From Eudorina sp. 2006-703-Eu-15 (taxonomy: Eukaryota; Chlorophyta; Chlorophyceae; Chlamydomonadales; Volvocaceae), in the NCBI GenBank assembly GCA_003117195.1, contig BDSI01000059.1, positions 579,481 through 643,480 on the forward strand: a DNA stretch of 64,000 bases. Reading direction: 5' to 3'. Positions 28,675-41,395 of this stretch are shown here, in pieces. Each line of letters begins with the position of its first letter. The stretch's first letter is position 1. The notes under the pieces were generated by a model, which worked only from the letters and a program-made list of their open reading frames with translations, searched no databases and was not told where the DNA came from. A program made the translations under genes and the position numbers.

Positions 28675-29776
28675 GCGCGCGGATACGCCTCTGGCGAATG
28701 ACTAGAATGAGGGTCGAGATGAATATGACCTGCCACGCTATCACGTCAGACATCTCGGCACCTTCGCGCCGCTAAGAACACGCACCACCACCGCCGTACG
28801 TACGGGCACCCGCGCGGCGGTTATACTGTGTAAAACTAGGCACGCTACTGCTGAAACCCAACTCCACGCATAATCAACAGAAGTGCTCCCCGGAACCGCA
28901 GAAATGCTCCCCCGGGACCACAGAAATGCTCTGGGTCTGGAGTCACCATTGCGTCCGGCCTCCCCGTCTCAACGCGCGGGCGGTGCGCCGCCCGTTCCTT
29001 GCATCCATTCCTCGATGGCCAACGGGGGAAGGAGGGCCGTCGGCATCTACAGCACCTTGTTGTCAAAGCCCCCCCGGAGCCTGCGCCGGATGTCGTGCGT
29101 GCACATCGACATTTCAGACAGGCGGAGCGCTGGCGGAAGGGCTCTACTCAGAACAACATTGAAAGGATCGGCGGCAGACACGTACCAGCCTGGGCATGGT
29201 CCGGCAAAGGCGGCACATACCTTTCGCAGACCTCTAAGGCGACAGACCGCATCACCTTTCACAGACCTCTAATCGCGCGCGCACCGCTGCGGCGACTCCG
29301 CTTGCCCCCTGCACTGACTGCCCCCTTACCGGCACCCGCCGCTGCCGGTCCTTCTACCCCCCGCTGGTGCTATGCCTCCACAAAGTGCGCCCTGCCCATC
29401 CTGCCCAGTTGCGCTCCCACACCTACCGGCCTCGCACCCCAGACAACCAAGTAACCAACCTACAACCACCGCTGGCTTTGCCCAGCAGTCCCCCGCTCTT
29501 TCCCAACCGCCAACACCAGCCCAACACAGCACCCACCTGACCTCCGCTGACGGCGGCGCCCTCCCTTCAACTTCACGGTCCGTGGCCCACTTCCTCCACA
29601 ACTTCCCTTATCGCTGTGGGCTGCCACCCCTCCTGCATCCTGACACCTCAGACCCACCCCCGCGCCGTTTCCGTTTGAACTAGCCATAGCCCCCCATAAA
29701 CCCCCGGGACCTCCCGATCTACCCATATCCCCACAGCGCGGCACCCTGTATGCATCCCCGGCGTGCAAGTGGGTCC

Positions 29777-29830
29777 TTTCCTCCTCCTCCTCCTCGTCCT
29801 CCTCCTCCCCCTCCTCCTCCTCCTCCGCCG
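29777..29830. repeat. (CCT)n tract
   Basis: About 50 bp of CCT/CTC triplets. It gives poly-Glu or poly-Arg on the - strand in frames that have no other support. Confidence 0.85.
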
Positions 29831-30227
29831 CGCGCTGGAGGGCCGTCGCGCTACGGGAAAGCACAGTTGTCGCCGACGCCCCAGGGAGTGTCGCGGTAGC
29901 CGGTGCCGCCCGGGGGCATTGACACAATGAGGGACGAGCCCACAGCTGCCAGCGAGGGTCTCCAGGCGGCGCGCCCTCATGACTAAACCCCCCACACACA
30001 CACCAGTTATTTTGCACACACACACACACACATGCGCGCATGGCTGATGCCCCTATTCGTAGGGCTTCTTTCAGGACGCGCGAGTGCTCTAGGTCGAGCA
30101 AGGGGGGATGTAGCCTCTCACGCCCTTCTCCTTGCCCCGCAAAGGGAGGAGAGTGCGTCGGCGGTCTGCCCGTTAGGGCTGGGTTCGCAGCCCTTGGCGA
30201 GTGCCAGGCCCGGTCCGTTATGTAACA

Positions 30228-30282
30228 CACACACACACGGGATCGGGCGGCCGGGCGGGTTGCATTTCTAAACACACACACG
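30228..30282 (+). repeat. (CA)n-flanked GGGTTGCATTTCT repeat, copy 1
   Basis: CGGGCGGGTTGCATTTCTAA lies between two (CA)n runs. The same core with the same flanks recurs at about 39350-39425 and, inverted, at 62068-62105 and 63935-63980. Confidence 0.8.
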
Positions 30283-31680
30283 CACATACGGCTCAATATA
30301 TTCATGCACACACATACATATGCGGGAGCCTGCTTCGCAGCAGCATCAGAAGGAGTAGTAGCAGCAGCAGCAGCCCAACAGTATCGAATGAACCGGGTCA
30401 AATGGGCGCGTCTCAAACAGAAAACACACAAAAACGGAGAAGACAAAACCGAACGTAAGAACAAACTGTGCGCAACAGTACGACACCGCGCTGACTGCAA
30501 CCAGCAGGCGCGACTAAGTCGCCAGTTCTCAGATCACAGTTCATCTAAACTAACAGAGCGAACAATGTAACATGGATATACACATGTACACCATGTCTTC
30601 GGCCCAAACCTAAGAACGTACGACAGTACAACAGTGAGGGTGCTTCCTAAAACTCCCGCTCTGCGTCGCCCCTCCGTACCTGGTGGTCATGCACCACCAT
30701 GGCAGAGGGTGCCCGAGTACGATCCGCGGCACAGGCCGTCCACGCATAATCGTACCCCGCAGTAACTTCCATATATCGGGCAGCACCTATGGGTCAGGTG
30801 TCGTACAGCGCTGTACTGCCGTACAGGGCCGTCACACAGCCGTACCCGTGCCCCTGAGAACACATCGAGATTTGAATTGACAGGACTGCCGGGGACCACC
30901 GCCCACTCACGGAGATCGAAGATTCGGGTACATGTACGGCGTCGGAGTCGCCCGCGCCCACCATCTCGCGCCCACCATCACACCACCCCCTGAGAAGCAA
31001 GAGCCCCACACCATGCTCGACGGAATCCCCTGTGGCCACCAGCGTCTGAAGATGTGACGCGTGTCGGCGTTACACAGCTTGCCACACATAGATGTCAAAC
31101 AGGAGGACGCCGCAGGTAGGTACCGGTCATTCGGCCTAGGAGCCTTCACCCCGCAAAATCCCGCATTCGTTCAAATTCACACTCGGCCACGTGGCCATCC
31201 TCAACCGCTCGAAAAGCCATACATATGCGATAACACACCACACACGCGCTCTATCTCCATATCTATTACCTATATCAGTCCATTATAGGATATATGTTGT
31301 ATATCGCAAGCCCCCAAACCACGTCCTCCATAAAAATCCTCGCAAGCCCACCAATTTCTTCCACCCCCGGAACGGGATCCTTGCCCCACGTGACGGGCAC
31401 GTGACGGCTGGACTACCGGCGAAAAGGCTACACACAGCCCCAGCTCGGCAAAAACCCGTCTCAACCCCTCCGCGGCCCCCGAATTCCCCCCTGACCCCCC
31501 CGACACCGTCCTGCTGACCTAATCACAACCCAAACATGAATACCCCTTACACCTTGTATGTAATATCTGTGACAGCTACAGCTACAGCTGCCGCCCAAGC
31601 CGTCCTCGCGCCGCGCTGTTGCCGGCCCGGGCCCGTCCCCCCGCCTCCGCCACCGTTGCCGCGTCATGCCGCGTAATGCC

Positions 31681-32082
31681 ACTTCTTGCTCAGGTCAGGT
31701 CAGGTGACACTACCGCGGTCAGGCGGTTTAAGGTCCTGGGTTCGAGTCCCAGGGTGACCCCCGACATTGTTCCGGAGCATGAGATTATGGCTAGCTGCTG
31801 AGATGTGGAGTTGAGATCACAGTTGATGGATTGAGATTCGCACGCTAGATCGGTGGCGATTGCTGAACCCTCTGTCTCTACGGATGTGCGGGTGAATGGA
31901 TGAGGTGGGATCCTTAGTTGGCAGGATCAACCGCCTTGGACCCTCGGTTCGTATGGCGTAGGTTCGTTGTGATGATGGTTGAAGGTGTCCTATAGCATCA
32001 TATAAAACCGCGACATAAACCCTTAGACAGGGCCCGGAAGCCTATCCACATTTTAACGGTACTACTACTACTACTTCTTGCT
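31681..32082 (+). mobile_element. tRNA-related SINE, copy 2, complete with target-site duplication
   Basis: Element body 31691-32072 (382 bp). The 5' head is tRNA-like with a perfect B-box GGTTCGAGTCC at 31739-31749 in a T-arm stem CCTGGG/CCCAGG, followed by a tRNA-unrelated body and a (TAC)5 tail. The flanking direct repeat ACTTCTTGCT is found at 31681-31690 and 32073-32082. Few differences separate it from the copy at 5858-6227, so at least one insertion is recent. It lies just beyond the stop of the - strand gene ending at 32209. Confidence 0.93.
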
Positions 32083-32208
32083 GTGCTTGGAGAACCCTCG
32101 TAACAGCAATATTCAAACCGCAAAAACTCGCAGCTCACCACACGGACCCGACCCGACCCGACAGCCGACACGCGTCCTCCGAGACAGAGAACCCGCGCAC
32201 CACCACCT

Positions 32209-34607
32209 TCAATGCAAGCGGGGCGCGCCGCCGACAGCACCTCGAGCCCCGCCCGCGCCCTCCAGCAGCGCCAGACCCTCCACCTCCGAAACCGCATCCC
32301 CGTCATCCACCGCAAACCACAGCGACAGCTGGTCCAGCCCTGACGACAGGGCCGCGTTCCCCGGCGGCGCGAGACCAACGTGCCCCCCAAGGATCGACAG
32401 GCGCGGTGGGGCCATGGGTGCGGCGGCGGAGAAGGGAGGCAGCGCCGGAGACGGTCCGGGGGGCGGCGGCGCCGTGTTGCCCTGCGTGGCGGCGGGCGGA
32501 CCTAGCGAGTTGGGGAACCAACACTGCGGTGCTGCAGCGGCGGCGGCGGCGCCGGTGCCGGTGCCGCAGCAAATGCCTTGCTGCTGTACTGTGGACTGGA
32601 GCATCGGCCATGATGACGCACCCTGCATCGGCAAGACGCTAGCGGCGGAGATACAAGCAGCAGCAGTAGCAGCAGTAGCAGCAGTAGCTATGGGGCCGCT
32701 GGCGATCAACGCACGAAAGGCTTGCTGCTGCTGCTGCTGCTGCGGCGGCGGCGGCACTTGCTGGCTCTGCAGGAGCGGCAACGGCGGTTGCAGGAACAGC
32801 GTTTGTGGAATCGGCGGCAGCGGCGACGGCGAAGGCTGCAGGCCTCGTGGCGGAGTCAAGCGAGGCCCTTGCAGGTCGGGGGCCTCCTCAGGAGCAGGAG
32901 CTGGTATGACGGAGCTCGGAGGCGCCATCCAGATGTGTTTCTCCTCTAGTGAATGGCCCAGGCTCATCCGCTGCTTGCGAGCGCTGGGTGAGTGGCCCTG
33001 CTCCTGCGCCAGCTGAGAGGATAGCGCCATGAACGGGCTCACAGCCGCCGCCGCCTCCGCCGCGGCCGCTGCCTCCGCCGCCGCCGCTGCTGCCGCCGCC
33101 GCCGCCTTCACCGCCGCCGCCGCGCCGGTGTCCTCCTGTGCGGCACGCAGCGTGGCCTGGAGCTGCAGCAGCTGTACGACACGTGGGTTACTAAAGTACG
33201 ACGGGCTGAAGACCAGAGGGTTGTGCAACGCCGTCGGCGCTGTGAAATCCGCGCCGCGCGGCGGCGCCGCCGATGTGTCCGCGGCGCTCGCCGGCGACGG
33301 CTCCGGCGACTGCTGGCCGCCGCCGCCGCCGCCGCCGCTGGCCCTGATACTGCTGCCGCTGCCGGTGCTGTTGCTCCCTCCCTGGATGGACGAGGAAGAG
33401 TTGAGCCTGCTGGTGCTCTTCTGTGCACGCCCCTTGCGTGAAGGCGTCATGGGGCTGGGACGGGTGCCGCCTGCGAGGCTGTGACCCATGGGTCGCGCGA
33501 TGTCGGTCGGCGGGCCCGCCGTGGCCTCCAGTCGCGGCCGTTTGAAGGCCGCCGGGCCGTCTGCAGCTGCAGCTGCGGCGCCTCTCTCAGGGCCCATGCC
33601 TTGGCTGCTGCCGCGGCCGCCGCCTGCCGCGGACGCGCACGGTACGGCTCCGACCGGCGGCTGCGCCATCCGCTCATTCCCCACCATCAGGTAGTAGGCG
33701 GGGCTCGGTGTCGCGGGGAGCGGCGCACCCCAGTCCTGTGTGTGGATACGGTTGCCGTACCCCAATGTGCCGATAGCCAAGACCGGCGGCAGCTGCGGCG
33801 GCTGCGGCTGCGGCGGCTGCGGCGGTGACAGCGGCGACGCGGGCACGGGCTCCAGGGACGGCGAGGATGCGGACCCGATTGAGGATCCCGCGCCGAGGAG
33901 CTGCGGCGCGTCGAAGGAGTCGGAGAGCACGTTGCGAGACGGGGCGGCGGCGGCGCCGCTGCCGTCGGGGGCCCGCCGCAGCGGCGGAGGCGGCTGCGTG
34001 TCCGCGGGGGGGGGCAGTACGAAGCCGTAGCTGGAGCAGGGCTGCGACGAGGTGGCTGCCGAGGGGCCAGTCATCTGGGTCTGCGTTGTGAACGGCATCA
34101 GCGACGCGGCGGCCTGACAAGATGCGGCGGTCGCTGGCTGGTGCTGGTGCTGGTGTTGCGTGCGCATGGCCCCGGTGCCGGAGCTTTGGCGAAGGCTGCA
34201 GCTCGGGTCCATCGACGGGCTCGACGACTCCGCCCGTCTCTTGTTTCGGCTGCAGCCATTTCCAAGCTTCGCCAACGCTGCGACCAAGACGTCCTGTAGG
34301 ACCACGGCCTGCACGATTGTAAAGCATTCGACAGCATATGACACACGTTTTGTTGGCAAGTACAGTGAAAGAGGGCGGCGCACAGCATTTGCACGGAGAA
34401 AGTCGTATTCCGCACCTGCGACGCCATAACATCCAGCCTGGCCGATAGCGCTCGAGAGAGTTTAAGTTGCTCCGCGTACTGCTGCTGCATCGTCCGGTAA
34501 ACCTCGAGGCGCTTCGCCGACACATCGTCCGTCGTGCCGGGCGGCCCGGGAGAGAGCGTTATACGGCCTTGACCCTTGCGCGATGTGATGACAGGATTGG
34601 TAGCCAT
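32209..34607 (-). CDS. Low-complexity protein with N-terminal coiled coil, unknown family
   Basis: Exons 34607-34416 and 34308-32209 join in phase 0 to 763 residues. Residues 30-80 are helical and heptad-like (DVSAKRLEVYRTMQQQYAEQ, then LSRALSARLDVM and VVLQDVLVAALAKLG). The rest is mostly disordered: His-Gln repeats, Pro-Gln runs, poly-Ser, poly-Gly, a long poly-Ala with Glu (AEAAAAAEAAAA), and PPPPQQQQQQQ. Short better-ordered islands read FSPSYFSNPRVVQLLQLQATL and KQRMSLGHSLEEKHIWMAPP. Basic clusters FKRPRLE and SRKGRAQKS suggest a nuclear protein, perhaps a transcriptional regulator, but this is inference only. I cannot exclude splicing out of exon 2 before the TGA at 32209. A SINE follows in the 3' region. 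Confidence 0.7.
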
Positions 34608-36768
34608 CACCGCGGCTGTGTATTGGGATGACTCGTCCGAAATGACGGCCGCGTACCCAATTTGGAGCTTGTTGGAACGGCGAAACCAAAGTCGGATGGC
34701 CTGATGTTGTGCACAATCTTGCCAGATGGCCGTGGATAAATCTCAAATGGGCCTTTACCTAAACTGACAAACATGTACCCTGCAACGGAACTTAAAGAAC
34801 GAACCAGAGGTGTTGCGGCAGATAGTAAAAGGATCTCCTCAATGAGCCTTGGAAAATACAACCTCGCTTAACATTTCTTTTGCGACGTGACTCACCTGAC
34901 CCTAAAGTGAAATGTATCCTAAATGTACAGCGTCCTAAGACGGCGTCGTTAGGACAACCAACAACTGCCAGAAAGCTGTCCACATATAAAGTAGTCATAA
35001 TAAAATCAGTTTTGGTAGAAATTTGTTAATATAAATTTGTGTATTCTTTCCATGATTTAAAGAGCTTCCGTCGGGCGACCACTCTGCCATCGTTGCTTCT
35101 CAATGAGGACTTCAACTCATGAAAGCCAAAAATGTGTTTGAATTCAGGAACGCGTTTATTGCCGAAAAATCCTATGTTTCCCGCTTGTGAACAGCACGTG
35201 CGAACTTGTGCGAGGTCCACACGTGGGTTAACGCAATAATGCTGAGAGATTACCCCCACTGATTAGGTCTATGATATCACACGTGCCCCGTTGACCGTCA
35301 GACTGCATTATGGAATTGGCCCTGCGCGTAAATGTATTGCAGGCTTGGTAATCGGATTACTCCTGCTTACTTCGAATCCAACCCTTTCTAGCGCACCCTT
35401 CCAGAACAAGTAGGTTGCGCGCAATCGTCGACGACTACATCGAACGCGCTCGCACCGCTCGCACCTATCCTATGTACATCACGAAACCTGCAATGTCCTG
35501 CACATAGCTGTCGTTTTTTTGAACCACGATGAGATGATGCACGTAGCTCGGTGCGCACGGCGATCGGGAGGTAACTAAGTCTTCAACCAAATCGACGCAA
35601 CAACCCCTGCCGAACGATTTCATTTACATCAAGGGAGGGTCAATAACATCATGTCTGCCTGATTCGCTTAATATCACAGCGTTCTTGCGCTGCTGGCGTC
35701 TCGCTCGCCGTCCGCGCTGAGAAACATGTTCCGAACTGCAGGAGCAGAAGCACCCAGTCACGCCCTTTCCAGAGCTGTCCAGACGCGCCAAATTGAACTG
35801 TAAACAATGCGGTGACGATACCTCGTTTACAGCTCACGTATTCAAACGTTACACATGGACGTGCTTTGCCTTACAAGTAAGCTGCCAAGAATGTGAAATC
35901 AGGCGATGGTCGAAACCGCAGCATGTTGCCTTCGTCTGCCTAGGAGCGCCGTTGTCCACCTCAACCTGTGACCCCAGATTGACCCCAGCTGAGAGGTGAA
36001 CCCAGAGTGACACCAGCGTGTGGAGGTCATCGTTGACTGCACTGAGGTGAGCAGGGTTGAGCATGCCTCAACAAACGGACAAACGTTTAGAACCCACCAT
36101 CAGCGTGCACGCGACACGATACCCCTGCAGGCCACCCTCAACGCCCTGGCTCCTGTCCTGGTCTGTCGGCGCAAGGCGTGACGACACGTACATCTTTCCG
36201 TACACAAACCGATCAGTACGATAAAACTGAAAACACCCACTCACCCAGTTGTGGCAAACGTTATGCAACGCGATACATGCTCACTACAACAGTTAGGTCA
36301 TGTTCAATCTGGTGGACAGGACCTAGGAGTGGACTTTATTTTGTCAAACCATCCGCCCGCACACGAGAACGTCATTGTAATCCCAATGGTCCGTAATCCA
36401 TTCATTCATTGACTCGACACCAAGCACGTACTTCTTCGTTACACGCATTCCAGAGCTACTCCCAGCATGGCGACTTTTCAACCTGTCTCCAGTCCATCTG
36501 TGAATGTTCCCCGAGTGTTCCAATCCACCTGTGGCTGTAAAGGAGATCCATCTGTAAACCTTTACCAATACCCATCCCAGATGGGAGTACACATGCGGGG
36601 CTCCGACGGCATACCAGCATAGCTAGCCTACTGCCACGCCAGGCCAATCAAGGCACCCACGCTGCTGTATCCTGGCCCTGGCGTAACAACAACAACAACA
36701 ATAATTATTGCAGTGCCTCCATCTGGGTCAGCGCCAGCACCCAGGTATCGGCCACATCTGGGTCGCGC
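34608..36768. other. Spacer between the low-complexity gene and RBM22 stop
   Basis: Noticeably less GC-rich than the genes. The open frames are short and without exon-like borders. It should contain the promoter of the 34607 gene and the RBM22 3' end. No recognised feature. Confidence 0.5.
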
Positions 36769-39700
36769 TCACATGCCCGGCGGCGGCGGCCCTCCGGGTG
36801 GCGGCCCTCCCGCGCCGTACGGCATCGGCGGCGGCCTCATAAGCCCCGGGTGATATCCTGGCGGCGGGGGAGCACCGTACGGTGGTGGAGCTCCATAGCC
36901 CGGCGGCGGCCCACCTGGTGGCCGTGGACGCTTCGGGTCGTGCGCGTCGCCGCCGGTCTCTTGCCCAGGCCTCTTCCCTGGCATCCCGGCTGACCCCGGC
37001 GGCCCTGCCGCCGCTGCCGCCGCCGCACCCGCTATCCGAGAACCCATCGCCTGAGGGTCCATGCTGGGGTAGTATGCCGCCGCGCCGGGCGGCGGCAAGT
37101 TGAAGAAATTGGGTCCCGACGGCGGCGCCGCCGGCACCGCGCCGCCCATGGCTGCCAACACATGGGGCGGCACGGGCCCTGGAGGCAGACCGCCGCCGCC
37201 GTCTGCTCGGCCGCTGGTGGAGGGCTGCGAGGGATCCCCGCCAGGCGCGCCGGCGGGCCGCGCCGGCGGCGGCCGGCCCCACATGAGCTTGCAGCGCACG
37301 CCCTTTATCGTGGGGTTGGCGGTGAGCTCCTCCGCAGCCTTCTCCGCTGCCGAGCGGGTGGTGTAGGTGATGAAGGCGCAGTTCTTCGAGTCCACCTGCA
37401 GTTCATGGTGGTTAGTGGCGCTTTTGGTGGGATTGCCAAGGGTCCAAGGACAGGCCAAAGAGGAATTGCTTGCCCAACAAACAGCACCTACGGCACCCTC
37501 GTTTCTGTACCCTCACCCTCCTAGCCATTCAATTCAACCGCATCTCCACACTGCCTGGGACATTGTTCCCTGCCAAACCAGCTTCGGCATGTGCCCTACC
37601 GGCATCCACAAGACGAGCTGAAGGGCTGGGTCCGGGCCCCATCCTTGACCGCTAAGTCCCATGTAACCCAAGAAAGGCAGCCGAGTGATTCCCTGGGTGT
37701 ATAGGACGTTGTGTTTCCCTGGGCACACCACGCAGGTGCAACCCAAGCGAGACCACCCTAATCGTGCGCAAGGGCGACGCCAATTCCAGTTCTCCACTAT
37801 CCATTCCGAAAGGATGCGCCGTCCCCTCGCCGTCCTCAATGCCCCCAACAGCCCCCGACACCGCATCAGACCACACCCCGTTCCAGGCGTCGGCACGGGC
37901 TTGCTTGCCTACACGACCCCCCCACTAACCCCACCATCCCCCCAACCAACCCAGGCCGCTTGTCCGATCCCCCCACCCATCGCCTCCCTAGCGAGGAAGC
38001 GAGACACGCACACCTCAGCGCACAGCCGCGCACGTAACCCGGTCACGTGCGTGCGTGTGTGGCTGGAGGAGGAGCGGAGGGGCCGTGTCTACGCCCTCAC
38101 AAACGGTATGGGTATTGCGCCCAAGCCTGCTCATCACCCCGCAGGCATCCATCCTTGCAGCCACCCCGGCGACCTCCAGCATCCCCGCCAGCCAGCCAGC
38201 CCGTGGTCCCTCAAGACACCACCTTCCCAACGGCTCGGGGTACAACCCCGACCCAAGTGCAGCCCGTGCTGCACACGAGCACGCGGATTTGTGTTTTGAT
38301 GGGCCGGCAGAGCAGGGGTGCGTGCGTGACACGCCAGGTGAACATCGCTGTGCCCAACAGTTGCCTGTATACGTGTATCATGTACCCAACGCCCGACCCA
38401 TACAGCAAAAAATAGAAAGGCTGCTGGTGCCGGAAGAACGCTGTCGATCTATTGGCCCGTTATTGGGTTCGCTGCTCGCGGAACCCTACCCGCTGTTCGG
38501 TACCTCCGCACACCCACCCACCCACCCACCCACGGTACCCACCCACCCACCCACCCACCTACGGTACCTACCTTGCGCACGCTCGCCAGCTCGCCGAACG
38601 CGTAGAACGCGTCCCGGATGTCGTCTTCGTTGATGACCGCCTCCAGGCCGCCAATGTACAGCGTGGTGATGGACCTGTGGTGGAGCATTGCATTTCAGTG
38701 CAGGGGAGGGCAGGGGAGGGCAGAGCAATGCAGGAGAGGGCAGGGCAGGGGAGGTTTGCGGTTCGGTCAACAAACAGGCGGACGCGGCCGCCGTCCGTGC
38801 GGCCCCCGCCGTCCGCAGACATACACGCTTTGCACAACGGCAGTTCCCGCATCGTCCACTGACCCGCACGCGCGTGTGGCAGTACTGCGCGCTTGCGCCG
38901 GGCGGGAAGTGATGGGGACTTCATTTCCAAACGCGCCAGTTCTGGACACTGCTAGGCAGTGCTGCAGAGCTCTGCGGCACCTCCGATTCCCTCCTTCTTG
39001 CATTTATACCCCGTCCGCCGACTCTCCAGAGTCACACACACCCCGTCATCATCATGGTATTTGCATTGTTTGGTTGTCGGTGGCGGCGACGCTGACTGCA
39101 CTGGTGGCTCTACTCCGATCAGCGTCGCACGCACTCACTCACAGCGGCGTGTGTCTGCCTTACTATGTACCTTCCTAATTGCTAAACGGGCTGGAGCAGG
39201 CCGGTTTGGTAGCATACGGGTATTTTCCGGGCTCTGCTATGCCCCTTGCCTGTCACGCAATCCTGCTCTGCCTGCACACGCATACGGGCAAACTATTGGG
39301 CGCCACTCGGTCCCTCGCTTGTCACGAACTCCTGTTCTGCCTGCTTTAGCGACACACACACACACACACTTACACAGGCCAGTGGGTCGGGCGGGTTGCA
39401 TTTCTAAACACACACACACACACAGGCCAGTGGCTCAGTCCTCCTCCATACACACGGCCACGTCGCGAGACATCCCAAGACGCACGACATGTACGACAAG
39501 TACCCACGTGTCCTCCGGCGGTGTGAGCTTCCCCATCTCGTCCGCGCGGCGAAGCATCTTGTTCGCCACCGGGTCATTGACTCCGTAGTAGCGGTCCTTC
39601 ATGTTCTGGTTCGCCAGCTCGCCCGTGATGGGCATCTCGTGGCGGTAGGGGCACTCCGCGCCGCGGGTACACTGCCCCCGCGCAAAGAACGTGCAGACGC

Positions 39701-40982
39701 GCGCCTGGTTGCGCTGTGGGTCCGAATCATCATCGCATGGCGCAGGGAGGGGCGGCCCGGCATGCAGTTAGCTTAGCACATGGTGGCATCGGCGGACGGA
39801 AGGTGATGTTTTCTGTGCGCGGGCGAGTCCTTCTTCATGCACGTTCCAGAACGGAGGCCCCAGTCCAGGGTAGCTCCTTGAAGGAACTCACAAACGCGCA
39901 CCTGTTCCCTCCCCCCTCCCAGCCCCAGCTGTTGCACACGGCCTGATCGGCCCCCCTGCTCACAGGACACCAACCTCAACACGTGCCTTCCGGGAGCGGC
40001 TAGACCTGTTGCAATTATGCAGCCAGAAACACATGCGTTGCCCCCACCCCTTTGCAGATCACGGATGCACCGTATGCTGGTCCATGCGCTCACGCTCTCG
40101 TAGCCATCATAATCATGTCGAGTGAGGATTTCGTGTCACGCCGTGTCGATAACCTACAGCATGCTCGTGCGGAGGCCGCGGGGGGCGGGGCGCCAGCCTT
40201 GATACCGTAGCTGCGTGCAGCCCAGCCCAAACTTCAGCAAAGCGTGGGTGCCAGTATGCCCCGGCCCCGGCCCCGGCCCTGAGACCGACCTTGTAGTAAG
40301 GCTGCGTGCGCTGCAGCTTCTGTAACAGGTCATTGGGTCGGCTGGTCGCGAAGGAAGACGCGTTGCTGCCCTCCGTCATCTGCATCTGCAGCTTGTACTC
40401 CTTGCCCACGTCTGACTGCGGCTCGTCCTCCGGCTTGACGCCGAGCGCCGTGTCGCGAACCTGGACCGGAAGACCGTACTCCAGGTCCAGCAAGCACACC
40501 TGGCAAACGTTCTTCGCCTTTGCCACCTCTTGGCAAATCACTGTTTTCTTGTACCTGTCGGGAGTGCGAGGGGGAAGGATCCGAGGACGGGGATGTGTAG
40601 TATCGTGCTCGCAGCGCGGAGCCGGCAAGGGTCAACACGCGACGGAGCCACAGGTCCGTGCCACGTACCGCGCGTCGTTGCCCGGTCGCCAACGGAAAAC
40701 CGTGTAGGGCCGGCCAGAAATGTGGCAAGTTCCGCCAAACTCGATCTGCAACGAGTCGGGTATAACATGGCTTAGCATTTGCCATAGGAAGTAGATGCTG
40801 CTGGCATGTACACGATATGATAATAGCGATGACATGTATTCAACGCGGCTGTGCGCGGCGGAACGTCATACCCGCTGCATGCGGACGAAGGGGTTGGGAC
40901 CAAGGCACGTCTCGCAGACGATTGGCATGTCCGAGCGTTCCCACCCATCCGTTTCAGGGTCCCGTAGCAGTCGAGCTGCCAT
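36769..40982 (-). CDS. RBM22: Pre-mRNA splicing factor RBM22 / SLT11 / ECM2
   Basis: Exons 40982-40872, 40745-40669, 40554-40290, 39713-39508, 38674-38572 and 37395-36769 join in phase to 462 residues. The family sits in the activated spliceosome next to U6 snRNA and the intron lariat. An N-terminal Cys-rich zinc region is visible ([45 protein letters not shown]). A CCCH finger C-x7-C-x5-C-x3-H lies at residues 158-176 ([19 protein letters not shown]), followed by [20 protein letters not shown]. An RRM at about 220-295 has RNP2-type TLYIGGL and RNP1-type NCAFITYTT. The tail is Pro/Gly-rich ([17 protein letters not shown]), as in other RBM22 proteins. The exon 4 donor is AC|GTGGGT, which restores [15 protein letters not shown]. 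Confidence 0.95.
38511..38567. repeat. (CCCA)n tract with ACGGTACC interruptions
   Basis: Tandem CCCA units broken twice by ACGGTACC, directly downstream of exon 5 in an RBM22 intron. Confidence 0.8.
39350..39430 (+). repeat. (CA)n-flanked GGGTTGCATTTCT repeat, copy 2
   Basis: A (CA)n run, then ACAGGCCAGTGGGTCGGGCG, GGTTGCATTTCTAA and another (CA)n run ending in the same ACAGGCCAGTGG word. It lies in an RBM22 intron. Confidence 0.82.
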
Positions 40983-41395
40983 GGCCCTGGTCCGCTGTGC
41001 CCTATCCCTTCGGTGGGTTCTCCAGCAAGTCCTCCTCGCCGGTCAGAACAAAGAAGAAAGCGAAAGTCTAACAACTAAGCAGTAAAGCACTAGTAATATA
41101 TCGCATATAGTTGTAGCAGCAACGAGAGAGACGTGCAGCAACTAAAGTGTCGAGCTGTAGAGTTTCGCAACAAAAGGTCACAGAAATTTCCAGCCAAGTG
41201 GCAACTGAAAAACGAACAAGTAGTGCCCGGATGCGAAGTGCTTGCTTGTGGGCCAAGGCCAAACGCATGAACGTCAAGGAGAACGTACGAAATGTACGGC
41301 AGAAGCCGCCTCCCTCTCCGCTGTCTTTGCCTGAGTTCGCACATGGTAATGCCCTTTCCTCGCTCCCACGCCGTTGGACGCGACCAGCGGCCAAA
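40983..41395. promoter_or_regulatory. Bidirectional spacer RBM22 / RPL19
   Basis: 413 bp between two divergent housekeeping start codons. It must hold both promoters and leaders. No element could be named. Confidence 0.5.

Larger units (their letters stand above)
28675..31680. other. Unresolved region with candidate exons on both strands
   Basis: Several stretches look coding but could not be chained into one gene. At 30919-31045 the + strand reads IEDSGTCTASESPAPTISR followed by basic Ser/Pro sequence, while the - strand over the same bases reads GAGDSDAVHVPESSIS and continues in phase into VLPDIWKLLRGTIMRGRP (about 30812-30690). At 29050-29200 the - strand reads WYVSAADPFNVVLSRALPP. The CCT-rich tract at 29777-29830 and (CA)n tracts near 30000-30020 and 30225-30280 generate long false frames. 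Confidence 0.3.

Noticed and set aside
29460..30500. 346-codon - strand open frame
   Set aside because: Spans (CA)n and (CCT)n tracts that stay open in all frames; poly-Glu and Cys-Val runs have no conserved context.
31691..31760. Possible tRNA gene
   Set aside because: The T-arm and B-box are good, but there is no complete cloverleaf or anticodon arm, and the segment is the head of a dispersed element with TSDs.
39501..39507. Donor TGG|GTACTT for RBM22 exon 4
   Set aside because: It gives the wrong phase for the RRM exon; AC|GTGGGT four bases earlier restores [13 protein letters not shown].
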